From contig CAZTGD010000004.1 of NCBI GenBank assembly GCA_964613055.1, positions 14,257-78,256 of the forward strand: DNA of 64,000 bases. The letters are read 5' to 3'. The translations under genes and the position numbers were made by a program. Of this stretch, positions 9,963 through 20,068 are shown one piece after another; the stretch's first letter is position 1; each line of letters opens with the position of its first letter. Source of the stretch: JAXGMQ01 sp964613055 (GTDB taxonomy: Bacteria > Caldisericota > Caldisericia > JAAYUI01). The notes under the pieces are model-generated. The model worked only from the letters and a program-made list of their open reading frames with translations. It ran no database searches and was not told where the DNA came from.

Positions 9963-9991
9963 TTGCAGGTCTAACCATACCAATATAGAAT
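9963..9991 (+). promoter_or_regulatory. Promoter of the gap-pgk operon
   Basis: TTGCAG and TAGAAT are separated by 17 bases. The expected start gives a leader of about 30 bases containing GAGGAGG, the ribosome site of gap. Confidence 0.55.
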
Positions 9992-10028
9992 CAGTCCATA
10001 GAATAAGTGGACGACCGAGGAGGTTGAT

Positions 10029-11036
10029 TTGGCAAAGATAGCAATTAACGGTTTTGGCAGAATCGGTAGGCAGATATATAAAACGCTGAATTCTTTTTTC
10101 CCATCTCACCGAGTAGTAGCCATTAATGATTTAACTGACACAGATACCTTAATACACCTGCTCAAGTATGATAGTAACTATGGCAGGTTTGGCAAGCCAA
10201 TTGAAAAAAAGGGTATCGACTCCTTCACTGTAGATGGCAATACAACCAAGTGTCTTCAGGAACCAGAACCGAGTAAACTCCCATGGGATGAATTAGGTGT
10301 GGATATTGTTGTTGAGTCAACTGGTAGGTTCAGAGCTCGGAAGGATGCTAATATTCATTTAGAGCGTGGAGTCAAGAAGGTGTTCGTATCAGCACCGATG
10401 AAGGATCCTGATTTGATGATAGTCAGAGGTGTGAACGATGACAAATACGATCCTTTAAAACACCACATAGTAAGCAACGCTTCCTGCACAACCAACTCTC
10501 TTGCCCCAGTCGCACATTTACTCCACAAGCATTTCAGGATAGAGTATGGTTTTATGACAACCATACACTCATATACAAGCGATCAGAGATTACTTGATAC
10601 CCCTCACAAGGATTTGAGGAGGGCGAGGAATGCCGCCACCAATATTATCCCAACTACAACAGGAGCCGCGCAGGCTGTATCTGTTGTCATACCAGAACTT
10701 GCAGGCAAGTTAACCGGTATAGCTATCAGGGTGCCAACATCGATAGTGAGTCTTACAGATTTTGTTTGTAGAGTCAGTAAAGAGATAAATGACGAGAAGA
10801 TCAATGCTGTGCTTGAAAAAGCCAGCAAAGATGAGCTTAGAGGCATTATCGATTACTCTGAAGAACCGTTGGTTTCATCGGACTATCTTGGTTCATCACA
10901 CTCTGGTATAATCGATGCTCTTTCAACCCAGTCCCTTGGATCTCATCTTGTTAAGCTATGTATATGGTACGACAACGAGTGGGGCTACTCGGTAAGATCA
11001 GCAGAGGTGATAGACAAGTTGGCTAAAAGCGTCTGA
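10029..11036 (+). CDS. gap: Glyceraldehyde-3-phosphate dehydrogenase, type I
   Basis: Glycolytic/gluconeogenic enzyme that oxidises glyceraldehyde 3-phosphate with NAD(P)+ and phosphate to 1,3-bisphosphoglycerate. The Rossmann start INGFGRIGR, the catalytic segment SNASCTTNSLAP with its nucleophilic Cys, and the C-terminal WYDNEWGYS are all present; 335 residues is the normal length. The start codon is TTG, five bases after a strong GAGGAGG site; no in-frame ATG gives a better N-terminus. It is first in an operon with pgk, which begins three bases after its stop. Confidence 0.97.
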   Translation: MAKIAINGFGRIGRQIYKTLNSFFPSHRVVAINDLTDTDTLIHLLKYDSNYGRFGKPIEKKGIDSFTVDGNTTKCLQEPEPSKLPWDELGVDIVVESTGRFRARKDANIHLERGVKKVFVSAPMKDPDLMIVRGVNDDKYDPLKHHIVSNASCTTNSLAPVAHLLHKHFRIEYGFMTTIHSYTSDQRLLDTPHKDLRRARNAATNIIPTTTGAAQAVSVVIPELAGKLTGIAIRVPTSIVSLTDFVCRVSKEINDEKINAVLEKASKDELRGIIDYSEEPLVSSDYLGSSHSGIIDALSTQSLGSHLVKLCIWYDNEWGYSVRSAEVIDKLAKSV

Positions 11037-11039
11037 CGA

Positions 11040-12245
11040 ATGAAGAAATCGATTGAGCAAATAGATGTAGAAGGTAAGAAGGTTTTGCTGAGGGCAGACT
11101 TCAACTTTCCTCTCGTATCTGGTCAGATATCTGATGATACAAGAATCAAGCTGACTATGCCAACAATTGAGTACCTTCTCAGAAGGAAAGCTAAAGTAAT
11201 CATCTGTTCCCATCTTGACAGACCTGGAGGGAAGAGAGTTCCTTCATTGAGTCTTAAGCCGGTTGCTGAGTATCTGTCAAAACTCCTTAAAATGAATATC
11301 CCTATTCTTGATGATTGTGTTGGAGATGACACCAAGACGACTATCTCTCACCTTCAGTCAGGAAGCGCCATAATGCTTGAGAACCTTCGTTTTCATAAAG
11401 AGGAGGAAGACAACGATTACTGGTTTGCCTATCAGCTGTCAGAGCTGGCTGATATCTACGTATCGGATGCATTTGGTACTGCCCATAGAGCGCATGCCAG
11501 CAATTTTGGTGTACCCGCCATATTAAAACCAGCTGTCGCTGGATATCTGTTGCTGTCGGAACTTAAGCATCTTGGTACGGTGCTTAAGAAACCTGATAGA
11601 CCACTCGGTATCGTTTTCGGCGGAGCAAAGGTTTCTGATAAGATGAATGCAATTTACAATCTCCTTGATGTCGCTGACGTTATTGCGATAGGTGGAGGTA
11701 TGTCATATACATTTCACATGGCTCTGGGCCATAAGGTTGGTGATTCACTCGTTCAACCAGAGTATGTCGAGAGTTGCAGGGAGTTCTTAGAGGATGCTCG
11801 TTTAAGAGGTAAGACTGTTATAATTCCCTTTGATTATGTCTGTGCGAATGAGTATGAGAATCCGACTGATATAAGAGTTGTGACCGGTTACACAAAGGAA
11901 CTCACAGAGATAGTAGACATCCCAGATGGTTTCCAGGGAATGGACATAGGTCCAATAACCAGAGAAAGGTTTATATCAGCGCTTTCTTGCTGTCAAACCG
12001 TTCTTTGGAATGGTCCGCTTGGAGTTTTTGAAAGAGAAGGATTTTCAGAAGGGACGTCTTCTGTTATGAAAAGTATCAGTCAGAATGTCAAAACCAGTAT
12101 AATTGGTGGTGGTGATTCAGCTTCAGCTGTGAGAAAATTCAATCTAACAGACAGCTTTAGCCATGTATCTACTGGGGGAGGGGCATCCCTTGCGTTCCTG
12201 GAAGGAAGGACATTGCCTGGAATAGCGGTACTCGATGATTTATAG
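11040..12245 (+). CDS. pgk: Phosphoglycerate kinase
   Basis: Transfers the acyl phosphate of 1,3-bisphosphoglycerate to ADP, the step after gap. Family landmarks are in order: RADFNFP near residue 20 (usually VDFNVP), SHLDRPGG, the LENLRFHKEE segment, DAFGTAHRAHAS, GGAKVSDK, GPLGVFE and the C-terminal GGGDSASA...STGGGASLAFLEG nucleotide loop. The length of 401 residues is standard. It has no clear SD and begins three bases after the gap stop, so translation is probably coupled. Its 3' end overlaps the next gene by 11 bases. Confidence 0.97.
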   Translation: MKKSIEQIDVEGKKVLLRADFNFPLVSGQISDDTRIKLTMPTIEYLLRRKAKVIICSHLDRPGGKRVPSLSLKPVAEYLSKLLKMNIPILDDCVGDDTKTTISHLQSGSAIMLENLRFHKEEEDNDYWFAYQLSELADIYVSDAFGTAHRAHASNFGVPAILKPAVAGYLLLSELKHLGTVLKKPDRPLGIVFGGAKVSDKMNAIYNLLDVADVIAIGGGMSYTFHMALGHKVGDSLVQPEYVESCREFLEDARLRGKTVIIPFDYVCANEYENPTDIRVVTGYTKELTEIVDIPDGFQGMDIGPITRERFISALSCCQTVLWNGPLGVFEREGFSEGTSSVMKSISQNVKTSIIGGGDSASAVRKFNLTDSFSHVSTGGGASLAFLEGRTLPGIAVLDDL

Positions 12246-15200
12246 AAAAACGATAATATTAATTCTATCTTCTGCATTATTGTGTATGCCGTTATTTTCT
12301 GTCTCATCTGCACCCACTGAAGGTGATTATCTACCCGACATCGTTACGGGAGCAGTTATTGTTCCAGGTACTGAATTGGAGCGCTTACACCTTATAGCTC
12401 AGGATAATTGCTGGCTGGAGGATGGTGCTAGAAGATCGAATGGTTTTGTTGAATTCGAGGTTCCATTGTTGGGTACTCAGCCTATTATCATTGAACTAGA
12501 CTCGGCTGGTCCTTATGTTGTCGACGTTTCTATGGGCGGAAGTCCATACACTCAACTGTACTCATCTGGTCAGATGGATGGTGACAGATCAGGTCGGATG
12601 AGAAGACAGATCAAGGTTGACCAGGGACCAGCGCATCCGATGAAGATAAGGATAAAGCGAAGAGACTCAGCATCAGATCCATTTACACTGTGGAGGGTAA
12701 CCGTTCTGAGGATTCATGAGATCTTTCCAGGTTCAAATGTAGAAACTGAAATGCTTGTAAATGCTGGTGAATCAACTCTCCTCGATGGTGGTGGGAGATT
12801 GATACCCGCTGACACCAGCATATCATACAGACTCAATAGTGCAGGTGAATCACCTGTAGTAATGCTTCTTGAATCATCAAATGAGATGACAGCAGATATT
12901 AAAGGCTACAAGGTTGAACTGCAATCCAGTGAACAGGGTTATTGGGGTACCATCGGGAGTATCCCTGAGAAAACATTACTCACACTAACTGCTATAGAAG
13001 AAACTAAAATCCGGAGTCTTCTTTTCTCATACGGTCTCTCACCCATTGATGCTGTCCGAGATGTTGGAAGTCTCATGACTGGTGCAATGAGTTCAGAGAT
13101 TGGCATATCCCTATCTGAAGAACCGGTATCAATTGTCGTACCAGAAGATCACCAGTATTTTTGGTGTTTCACCACATCACCTGAGACAATCGAGATTTAC
13201 GAAGAAAACCACAGTATCATTCAAGGAGCGTTAATAGCCAAACTCGAAACGAATCCATCTGTCTTAAATATTACAGGTGAGGGTGAATTGTTGTCTTTCG
13301 CCTTTGACTCGGATGAGGAAGGTGATGGTATACCAGGAGCACTTGAGTTAATACTTGGAACAGACCCCTTCCTGATAAGATCAGACAATGACGACATTGA
13401 TGACTACATGGACGCTATGCCGTTGGACACGGACAATGATGGTTTGAACGATGAAGTTGAATCATTTCTCAACATGCCAGTCAATTACTCTGATTGCAAC
13501 ATCGATGGGATCCCAGATGGGGTTGGTTTGGATGGCTACCAACTACCATCTGTATGCGCCAAGGTTAAAGACAGACCATGGATAGGGGCACGATACCAGG
13601 ATGTATACGATTATTCGCTAATTCGAGAGTGTTCCAAATATGGAATGACTTCAGCCATCATTGACTTCCATGAGATACTCATTTCTCGAAAACCTGAAGA
13701 TAAGTTACTTTCACAACTGGAGTCAGCTGGTGAATGTGATGGATTCTTGCTCGATGGATGCGCAATTTCTGATGAAGACTTCGATCAGTATGATTCACTA
13801 ATCGACGAGTATCAGTTGTGGGCTGGAAGGATATGGACTGATATTGATACTGACACAAAGCTGGCTTTTACTCTCCATAACTTTACACACGATCGAGTAG
13901 ATAAATTGCTTGAATTGACCTTCGATTATGCTGAACAATACGGACAGGAAGTTGCCGTATCGATACCTTCACCCTGTGATTTTACCTCGTGGTTAGTACC
14001 GTATAATAGCTTTGAAAAGGTTGATAGACTAATCATTGAACCTCCCTCTTTGATAGGTGACATGCAGTTACACACAGCGGGACTTTTTGATGCGCTGTTC
14101 GTTGGAAGACCTTTATTCGTTGAGATAAACGATGAAGCCAAATCAAGGGCTTACATCTCTGGTGTTAGGGATGCTGGAAAATATATGGGAGTATCGATAC
14201 CATCAGATCAACGTCCAATGGTTATCACAGGCTCTATTTCCGAAACCGTTTCAAACCTTGCTCAGATAGTAAATGAAAGCTCTGTCTGGTCAAAACGTCT
14301 GGATTCGATTAATATTCACCAGAATTGGCAGACTACACTTGCCGGTATTGATTGCTACATTTTACCATCAAGGGTCAAAGATCTAGATCAATACTCTATT
14401 GCTCTACTCGATATAGGAACTACATTCATTTCAGCTGGTGAACTGGAGGAAATTCAGAGATGGATTACCCATGGTGGAAACCTGTTTCTCTACACAAGCG
14501 ATAGCAGATTCAGCGATCTTGTATGGTGGAAGAGCACCAGCTCATTGGGTGAGATAATTGCTGATAATCTGGGAATTAAGCGATTTATAAGCGATACGGT
14601 CATGAAAGCTGGTAAGGGAACACTGTACGTTACAACGACTGACCCAGTTTTCTCTATTGAGAAGTTCAAAAATGATGCAAAAATAGATATAGATTCCGTA
14701 CCTCCATCTTACCAGCAACTTAAATCTTCGATGGTTGAAGTAAACTATGCCTGCTTGAGCATGAAGATGGCAGAGGAGTATCCAAAAACAGAGTATCCCA
14801 TTCATATTGAACCAGCTTATGGAAATGCTCCATATGTTATGGCATCAACATGCGCCGTTCCATGGATTAAAGAATGGGGAGATAACATAAAGATTCTCGC
14901 TCAAGCCCCCCGGGGTACATTCTCATCATTTGCATTGGTCATCGATGGAAAACCCACATCCGTTACTTCAAGCGTGCCGGTGAAATGGAATTACTCAGGT
15001 GGAGTTCTGTTCGTTTCCTTTTCTGCTAGCGGAGGAGGTGATGGTTTCGTCGTCTCAACTGAAGAAGGACTTGACCTTTCAGCAGTGAATCTGGGTATCC
15101 AACCACTTTCACCTGAAGCAAACACCACATCTACCGTGACAGCCACCGTCTACAACGCATCAGAGATACCAAGTGGTGAATACTCATTAACGTTCTATTG

Positions 15201-15795
15201 GGATGAGAAATCCATAACAAATCGTTTCAAGACAATGAGCATGAAGAGTATACCCCCAGGCGGATATGAATACATAAGCTTTCAAGCGCCTGTTTACCTA
15301 GAGACTGGGGAGCACCAATTACACATTGTGATTCACACTGAAGAAGAACTAAATCTATCGAATAACAACAGACAAATTAAATTCAGGGTCGTTGATCCTT
15401 CATCCTACCGAATGATCTCCATGCAGATCGGTCACAACGTTGCTTTTGTGGACGGGGAAGCCTACACACTCGATAGTCCACCCGTTATCAGAAACGGAAG
15501 GACCATGGTGCCTTTTAGATTCTTGGCAGAATCACTTGGTGCTGAGGTATCGTGGAATGATTATGACAGAATGGTAACATTTACAAAGGATGATACGGTC
15601 ATGTATCTGTGGATTGGAAACAAATCCGCCATAATAAACTCCCAGATGATTCAGCTTGACTCTGAACCAATTATAATCAATGGAAGAACGATGGTTCCAC
15701 TGAGGGTTATATCAGAAAACCTCGGAGCAAAGGTGAGTTGGGATGGAATGACAAGAACTGTTTCGATCAGAATGAAGATCAGTTCAGATGAATGA
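12235..15795 (+). CDS. Large secreted protein with Ca-binding-like repeats, CARDB and stalk domains, 1186 aa
   Basis: Function not recognised. A signal peptide (about 1-26, hydrophobic core IILILSSALLCMPLF) is followed by a beta-rich region, then at about 355-430 a run of thrombospondin-3-like acidic repeats (DEEGDGIP, DNDDIDDY, DTDNDGLNDE) likely to bind calcium. The central part (about 440-800) looks alpha/beta and may be a TIM-barrel-like or glycosidase-like module followed by a ThuA/glutaminase-like fold (ALLDIGTTFISAGELEEIQRW). A CARDB-type domain lies at about 950-1055, and two halves of a copper-amine-oxidase-N stalk domain end the protein (GRTMVPFRFLAESLGAEVSW and a second GRTMVPLR). 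It overlaps the pgk end by 11 bases, so it is probably co-transcribed with the glycolytic genes. Its 3' end overlaps the opposing anti-sigma gene by 17 bases. Confidence 0.85.
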   Translation: MIYRKTIILILSSALLCMPLFSVSSAPTEGDYLPDIVTGAVIVPGTELERLHLIAQDNCWLEDGARRSNGFVEFEVPLLGTQPIIIELDSAGPYVVDVSMGGSPYTQLYSSGQMDGDRSGRMRRQIKVDQGPAHPMKIRIKRRDSASDPFTLWRVTVLRIHEIFPGSNVETEMLVNAGESTLLDGGGRLIPADTSISYRLNSAGESPVVMLLESSNEMTADIKGYKVELQSSEQGYWGTIGSIPEKTLLTLTAIEETKIRSLLFSYGLSPIDAVRDVGSLMTGAMSSEIGISLSEEPVSIVVPEDHQYFWCFTTSPETIEIYEENHSIIQGALIAKLETNPSVLNITGEGELLSFAFDSDEEGDGIPGALELILGTDPFLIRSDNDDIDDYMDAMPLDTDNDGLNDEVESFLNMPVNYSDCNIDGIPDGVGLDGYQLPSVCAKVKDRPWIGARYQDVYDYSLIRECSKYGMTSAIIDFHEILISRKPEDKLLSQLESAGECDGFLLDGCAISDEDFDQYDSLIDEYQLWAGRIWTDIDTDTKLAFTLHNFTHDRVDKLLELTFDYAEQYGQEVAVSIPSPCDFTSWLVPYNSFEKVDRLIIEPPSLIGDMQLHTAGLFDALFVGRPLFVEINDEAKSRAYISGVRDAGKYMGVSIPSDQRPMVITGSISETVSNLAQIVNESSVWSKRLDSINIHQNWQTTLAGIDCYILPSRVKDLDQYSIALLDIGTTFISAGELEEIQRWITHGGNLFLYTSDSRFSDLVWWKSTSSLGEIIADNLGIKRFISDTVMKAGKGTLYVTTTDPVFSIEKFKNDAKIDIDSVPPSYQQLKSSMVEVNYACLSMKMAEEYPKTEYPIHIEPAYGNAPYVMASTCAVPWIKEWGDNIKILAQAPRGTFSSFALVIDGKPTSVTSSVPVKWNYSGGVLFVSFSASGGGDGFVVSTEEGLDLSAVNLGIQPLSPEANTTSTVTATVYNASEIPSGEYSLTFYWDEKSITNRFKTMSMKSIPPGGYEYISFQAPVYLETGEHQLHIVIHTEEELNLSNNNRQIKFRVVDPSSYRMISMQIGHNVAFVDGEAYTLDSPPVIRNGRTMVPFRFLAESLGAEVSWNDYDRMVTFTKDDTVMYLWIGNKSAIINSQMIQLDSEPIIINGRTMVPLRVISENLGAKVSWDGMTRTVSIRMKISSDE

Positions 15796-18058
15796 TTATC
15801 CCTTCCATTCTGCCTTTTTCATTTGGATTACGGATTGAAACAAACTTCCCATTCAGATCGATTGATGCCAGTTCTCTAAGGCTGATCCTTTGAGCTTTGG
15901 ATTGTCGTCTGGAATAGTTAATAATAATCTCTGTTTCATCGTCAATGAATAGCTTGTTTTCGTTTCCTGCAATCTTGAGAATGATTACTCTTTGGTTTGG
16001 TTCAAACTGCGATCGTTCAACGAGAAAGCGTTTTTGTTCTCTGCGGTCATTGAGAGTAGATATCTGTAGCACAATGCTTCTGCCATTGATTTGGGCGGGT
16101 TGGAAACTCACAGTTGATCCTGGTTTTATCGATCTTGGATCAATTGGCTTCATGTTTATTTCGTCAAAGAACTGGGTCACTCCATCGACAATATCAAACC
16201 TGCGATTATCTGTATCTGATACAATACCTCGATTTGTAAAGATACCGGTTGTTCGTTGCATGGGCTTACCTGTTAGTTTGATTGCAAGCGCGAGGTCGCG
16301 AATATCTGGAAGTGTTACAACATGAATGTTCTGATAACGCATTGGTCTGAATTCTTGAGGTTGGAAAACAGTGTAGTCGTTCGTTTTAAGCGCTCTGATT
16401 TTGTAATCAGGATACAGTACCGACAATAACCCACTGTCAAGCGTTATTGCCTCTGTTATGTAAAGCGATTCCTCTGGAATAACCAACTCATACACTTCAT
16501 CACTAGTTCCCGTTATGTGAACCTTTGTGTTCTTGCTCGGGATCGGAGCATCTGTACTAAGTAGGTATGATTTACCACTGAATGTAAAGAACAGTTCCGT
16601 TCCGATTGTTGAGAAAACGCCTTTATCAGTTGTTATTGAGTCTTTGTTTGTGTTTATGATGATGACTGTCATATTAACAAAACTGTTGTTTTCAGACCCT
16701 GAAGAAATATTCTCCGTTTTAGTTTCTTCAGCAGGAGAAGTAATTTCTGTCTTCTCATTGGGTAATCTATCGTCATGTCTGTATACATCTTCAAAATTAT
16801 GTAGATTTGTTGGCTGATCATCATCAATTATGCCAGGTCTTTCAAACGATGGACCAGGTGGTGGAGGGGGTGGGAAGTGGGTGCGTGGAGGTACGTGAGG
16901 AAAGCCATCCATTTTTACTTCAGCGAAATCAATGATCCTTCGACCATCTCTATGCAATAAGCCAATGATCATGATTCTGGCACCAGGTTCTAATGTTCCA
17001 AACAGACTGCTGTGACCATCAATCAGGTTGAGGTTGATTTTTTCGCCAATATCATTTGTCAAACTTATACCTCTGCTTGAAACACTGTCGATTGTGCCTG
17101 AGATTGAGAACCGGTTTGGTGGTGGGATTCTCCTTTTCACAATATGTACGGGACGAGGCAATCCATCTTCTAGCCTGAATTTGATATTAGCGAATCCTTC
17201 TGCTAGTTGTTCCTGGTCTATTGGTTGCCCATTCTCGTCAACTATTGGAGGAGGCATGTGACCCAGGTGAATGGGTTCTTTGAATAGAGGTGTGACAAGA
17301 GCACCCTCATCATTAAAGCCGGCAATAGATGTTTCGATATCAAACTCATCCTTAGCCATAACTTCATCTCTGAGGTCCCTTATGGGTTTAATGAGTTTAC
17401 CTGAGACGCTGAACACCGAAACACCAGCCCAGTTGGCAATCCTGCCCATTCCAAAACCCATCTTCCTTTTGTCAGCCACTTCAGACAACGTCCAATCACC
17501 TTTCTCGGCGATTTTGCACATCTCTACAATCTCTCTTTTATCGAAATCATTCTCAATGAGATTAATTATGTCGTCCTCGGTTATATCTGTGTTTTCTATC
17601 ACACTGCCTATAACTTCATTTGTTCTCAATGAGCCAAGAAGGTCATCGTCTATTATCTGTTCCAGATCAGAGGAAGCATTGTGAATCATGGAGGAGGAGA
17701 TGACATTAAGCAGATTGCCTTCATAACCAAACACGGGCGCAAGCATGCCAGTGGACAGCACAGCGATTGCATAACAGGTTATTATACCCAACTTCCGCCA
17801 TGAAACAGCAACTTTCCTTTGTGTCTTTTGTTTCTTTGAGAGTATCTTTCCCCAAAGCATGGTTGGAGGTTTAATGTTGTCTGTTGCTTCGTGAAGCATA
17901 ACTTCAATCCGAGATGCCGTACTCAAGAGCTTTTCAAGGCATGCCCGACATGATGGACATTCCTTGAGATGCTGTCTGACAAATTGACGATCTCGTTTTG
18001 AAAGCGTACCCTCTATGTATTCGAGCATCATCTGCTTCACTCGCTCGTGTCGATTCAT
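15779..18058 (-). CDS. Anti-sigma factor with zinc-finger N-terminus and giant extracytoplasmic domain, 759 aa
   Basis: Predicted membrane-bound inhibitor of the sigma factor encoded just upstream. The N-terminus carries a ZAS-type zinc motif, His30-x3-Cys34-x2-Cys37, then a membrane segment near 87-108. Ordinary anti-sigma factors end soon after this; here some 650 residues follow outside the cell. They include a helical part, a DUF5666-like OB segment (about 315-380, ISGTIDSVSSRGISL...), a proline-rich stretch near 389-402 (FPPPPPPGPSF), and at least two further beta segments of the same general kind. The ATG overlaps the sigma stop codon (ATGA), the usual coupling for such pairs. The OB-like segments recall the repeats of the 1956-residue secreted protein, so this could sense surface or envelope state; that is inference. 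Confidence 0.85.
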   Translation of the reverse strand: MNRHERVKQMMLEYIEGTLSKRDRQFVRQHLKECPSCRACLEKLLSTASRIEVMLHEATDNIKPPTMLWGKILSKKQKTQRKVAVSWRKLGIITCYAIAVLSTGMLAPVFGYEGNLLNVISSSMIHNASSDLEQIIDDDLLGSLRTNEVIGSVIENTDITEDDIINLIENDFDKREIVEMCKIAEKGDWTLSEVADKRKMGFGMGRIANWAGVSVFSVSGKLIKPIRDLRDEVMAKDEFDIETSIAGFNDEGALVTPLFKEPIHLGHMPPPIVDENGQPIDQEQLAEGFANIKFRLEDGLPRPVHIVKRRIPPPNRFSISGTIDSVSSRGISLTNDIGEKINLNLIDGHSSLFGTLEPGARIMIIGLLHRDGRRIIDFAEVKMDGFPHVPPRTHFPPPPPPGPSFERPGIIDDDQPTNLHNFEDVYRHDDRLPNEKTEITSPAEETKTENISSGSENNSFVNMTVIIINTNKDSITTDKGVFSTIGTELFFTFSGKSYLLSTDAPIPSKNTKVHITGTSDEVYELVIPEESLYITEAITLDSGLLSVLYPDYKIRALKTNDYTVFQPQEFRPMRYQNIHVVTLPDIRDLALAIKLTGKPMQRTTGIFTNRGIVSDTDNRRFDIVDGVTQFFDEINMKPIDPRSIKPGSTVSFQPAQINGRSIVLQISTLNDRREQKRFLVERSQFEPNQRVIILKIAGNENKLFIDDETEIIINYSRRQSKAQRISLRELASIDLNGKFVSIRNPNEKGRMEGIIIHLN

Positions 18059-18612
18059 TCCTCTCCCTTCCTGGCTATCTGACTCAAGGCTTCAAGTCCG
18101 GAGTACAATCTGGCTTTGACTGCTGACTGACCGATACCGAGAATCTCGGCTATCTCCTTTATCTTAAAGCCCTGGTAGTATTTTAATACGATCACTTGGC
18201 GCTGTTTGTCAGTTATTGAATTCAAAGCAACATTAACATCGTGTTTTACATCTCTCCTAAGGTTGCCTTCACGGGTATCGATCACGTTCTCACCGGGCTC
18301 GAATCCAGATTCTTTCATCTCGTCAATGCTAAATTTATCCTGCTTTCGTCTGCGGTAGTAATCTATCAGTTCATTTGAGATTATCCTCGAAAGCCAAGGT
18401 TTGAATGGTTTAGATGTGTTGTACTTGTCAGCAAACCTCCAGAGCTTTAACCAAATCGATTGTGATAATTCCTCGGCTTTTGCTCTATCTCGAATGGACA
18501 GAATAACCGATTTGTATACGTATCCACCGAATTGGTCGTACAGCTTTCTGAAAGCGTCTTCATCTCCCTTTGCTATTTTGGGGAGGATGATACTGGCATT
18601 GAATTCGTTCAA
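18055..18612 (-). CDS. RNA polymerase sigma factor, ECF-type sigma-70 family
   Basis: A 185-residue sigma factor with region 2 (about 20-95, including EELSQSIWLKLWRFADKY and PWLSRIISNELIDYYRRRK) and region 4 (about 125-180, with LNSITDKQRQVIVLKYYQGFKIKEIAEILGI read as a helix-turn-helix, then SAVKARLYSGLEAL). There is no region 1 or 3, as in ECF factors. The start is TTG, four bases after the gatB stop; GGAG sits almost against it and AGGG is slightly further away, so the start is less certain than the frame. It is followed by its anti-sigma factor with a four-base overlap. Lying at the end of the gat operon, it would be made together with the amidotransferase. Confidence 0.93.
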   Translation of the reverse strand: MNEFNASIILPKIAKGDEDAFRKLYDQFGGYVYKSVILSIRDRAKAEELSQSIWLKLWRFADKYNTSKPFKPWLSRIISNELIDYYRRRKQDKFSIDEMKESGFEPGENVIDTREGNLRRDVKHDVNVALNSITDKQRQVIVLKYYQGFKIKEIAEILGIGQSAVKARLYSGLEALSQIARKGEE

Positions 18613-18616
18613 GCTC

Positions 18617-20056
18617 CTAATCCCTGTCCAGTTCTTGTTTTAGTAGTTTGCTGATGAGGTTACCAGGAGCCTTCCCCTTGCTTTCCTTTACAACTGCGCC
18701 GACGAAGAAGCCGAATAACTGTTTCTTACCTTCCTTATACTGATTGAATTGATTGGGATTTTTCTTTATTACCAACTTGATCATCTCTCTTATTGCCTCT
18801 TCATCTACGATTGCTATCAAACCTCTTCTCTCAGCTATCTTTATTGGGTCAGCTCCATCAATGACTTCGTCCAAGATATCCTTACCCGCTTTGCCTGTTA
18901 TTGTTCCTTCATCTATCAGGTGAACGAGTGTTGAAAGATTTTCAGGTGTCATTTTAGATTTTTCTAGAGAAAGATTTCTCTTGGATAATCTGCCGGCAAT
19001 CTCTACTGTCAGCCAGTTGCATATCTTTTTTGGATTGCCACCATGTGAGGTTGCTTGTTCAAAGAATCTGGCAGTTTCCTTATCGGCAGTCAGTACGAGA
19101 GCATCATACAGGGAAAGGTCATACTCTTTAACAAAACGATCTACCTTGGCTGATGGAATCTCTGGCATTTCTTCCCTTATTGATTCAAGTTCATTTTCAC
19201 TGATTCTTAAAGGTGGCAGATCGGGTTCTGGGAAGTAGCGATAGTCGTTGAGCATTTCTTTTGAACGCATGGCAATGGTTTCGCCAGTTGATTCGTTGAA
19301 GTGCATTGTTTGGGTTTCGATAACAGCACCGGAACCGATCATATCCCTTTGTCTCTTCTCCTCAAATTCGATTGCTCTTCTAGCTGAGCGAAACGAATTT
19401 AAATTCTTTATCTCGACCTTTGTTCCAAGACTGCCATCTGGTTTATCAACTGATATATTCAGATCACATCTGAGTGCACCTTCATCCATGTTGCCACTGG
19501 AGACGCCAAGGTAACGAACGAGATTTCGAAGACCCACCAGGTATGCCCAAACCTCTTCGGAGCTTTTCATGCAAGGCTTGGTGACGATCTCAGCAAGCGG
19601 AGCACCACAACGATTGTAATCAACCAGTGAATGTGCTGAGGATGTGATATTCCCATCATGAAACATCTTACCAGAGTCCTCCTCGAGATGAATCCTTTCT
19701 ATAAGAATATCTTTGGGTTGTTCGTTGACATATACGTTAAGCGAACCATCCTGACCTAAGGGTGTGTAGAACTGTGTTATTTGATATCCCTTTGGCAGAT
19801 CGGGATAGAAATAATTTTTTCGATGGTAAGGTACAAATCGATTAACGTTACATGATAGTGCTAATGCAAGCATGATCCCCATCCTCGTTGCATTTGCATT
19901 CACTGTTGGAAGTGCTCCAGGCAGTCCCATGCATACGGGACAGATGTTTGTATTTGGAGGATCACCGTATGAGTTTGGACAAGAACAGAACATCTTTGTA
20001 CAGCTTTGAAGCTGAACGTGTACCTCTATACCAACTGTAATGCCATTTTTATTCAT
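18617..20056 (-). CDS. gatB: Asp-tRNA(Asn)/Glu-tRNA(Gln) amidotransferase subunit B
   Basis: The tRNA-binding and transamidation subunit of GatCAB, which converts mischarged Glu-tRNA(Gln) and/or Asp-tRNA(Asn) to the amidated form. GIEVHVQL at the start, the zinc-type Cys set (CSCPN, NICPVCMGLPGALP), HRKNYFYPDLPKGYQITQ, and the C-terminal YqeY-like region ending in FFVGAVVKESKGKA are all present at 479 residues. GAGAGGGAATTAT precedes the ATG. The usual gatCAB order is broken: four small membrane-protein genes lie between gatA and this gene. Confidence 0.97.
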   Translation of the reverse strand: MNKNGITVGIEVHVQLQSCTKMFCSCPNSYGDPPNTNICPVCMGLPGALPTVNANATRMGIMLALALSCNVNRFVPYHRKNYFYPDLPKGYQITQFYTPLGQDGSLNVYVNEQPKDILIERIHLEEDSGKMFHDGNITSSAHSLVDYNRCGAPLAEIVTKPCMKSSEEVWAYLVGLRNLVRYLGVSSGNMDEGALRCDLNISVDKPDGSLGTKVEIKNLNSFRSARRAIEFEEKRQRDMIGSGAVIETQTMHFNESTGETIAMRSKEMLNDYRYFPEPDLPPLRISENELESIREEMPEIPSAKVDRFVKEYDLSLYDALVLTADKETARFFEQATSHGGNPKKICNWLTVEIAGRLSKRNLSLEKSKMTPENLSTLVHLIDEGTITGKAGKDILDEVIDGADPIKIAERRGLIAIVDEEAIREMIKLVIKKNPNQFNQYKEGKKQLFGFFVGAVVKESKGKAPGNLISKLLKQELDRD

Positions 20057-20068
20057 ATAATTCCCTCT

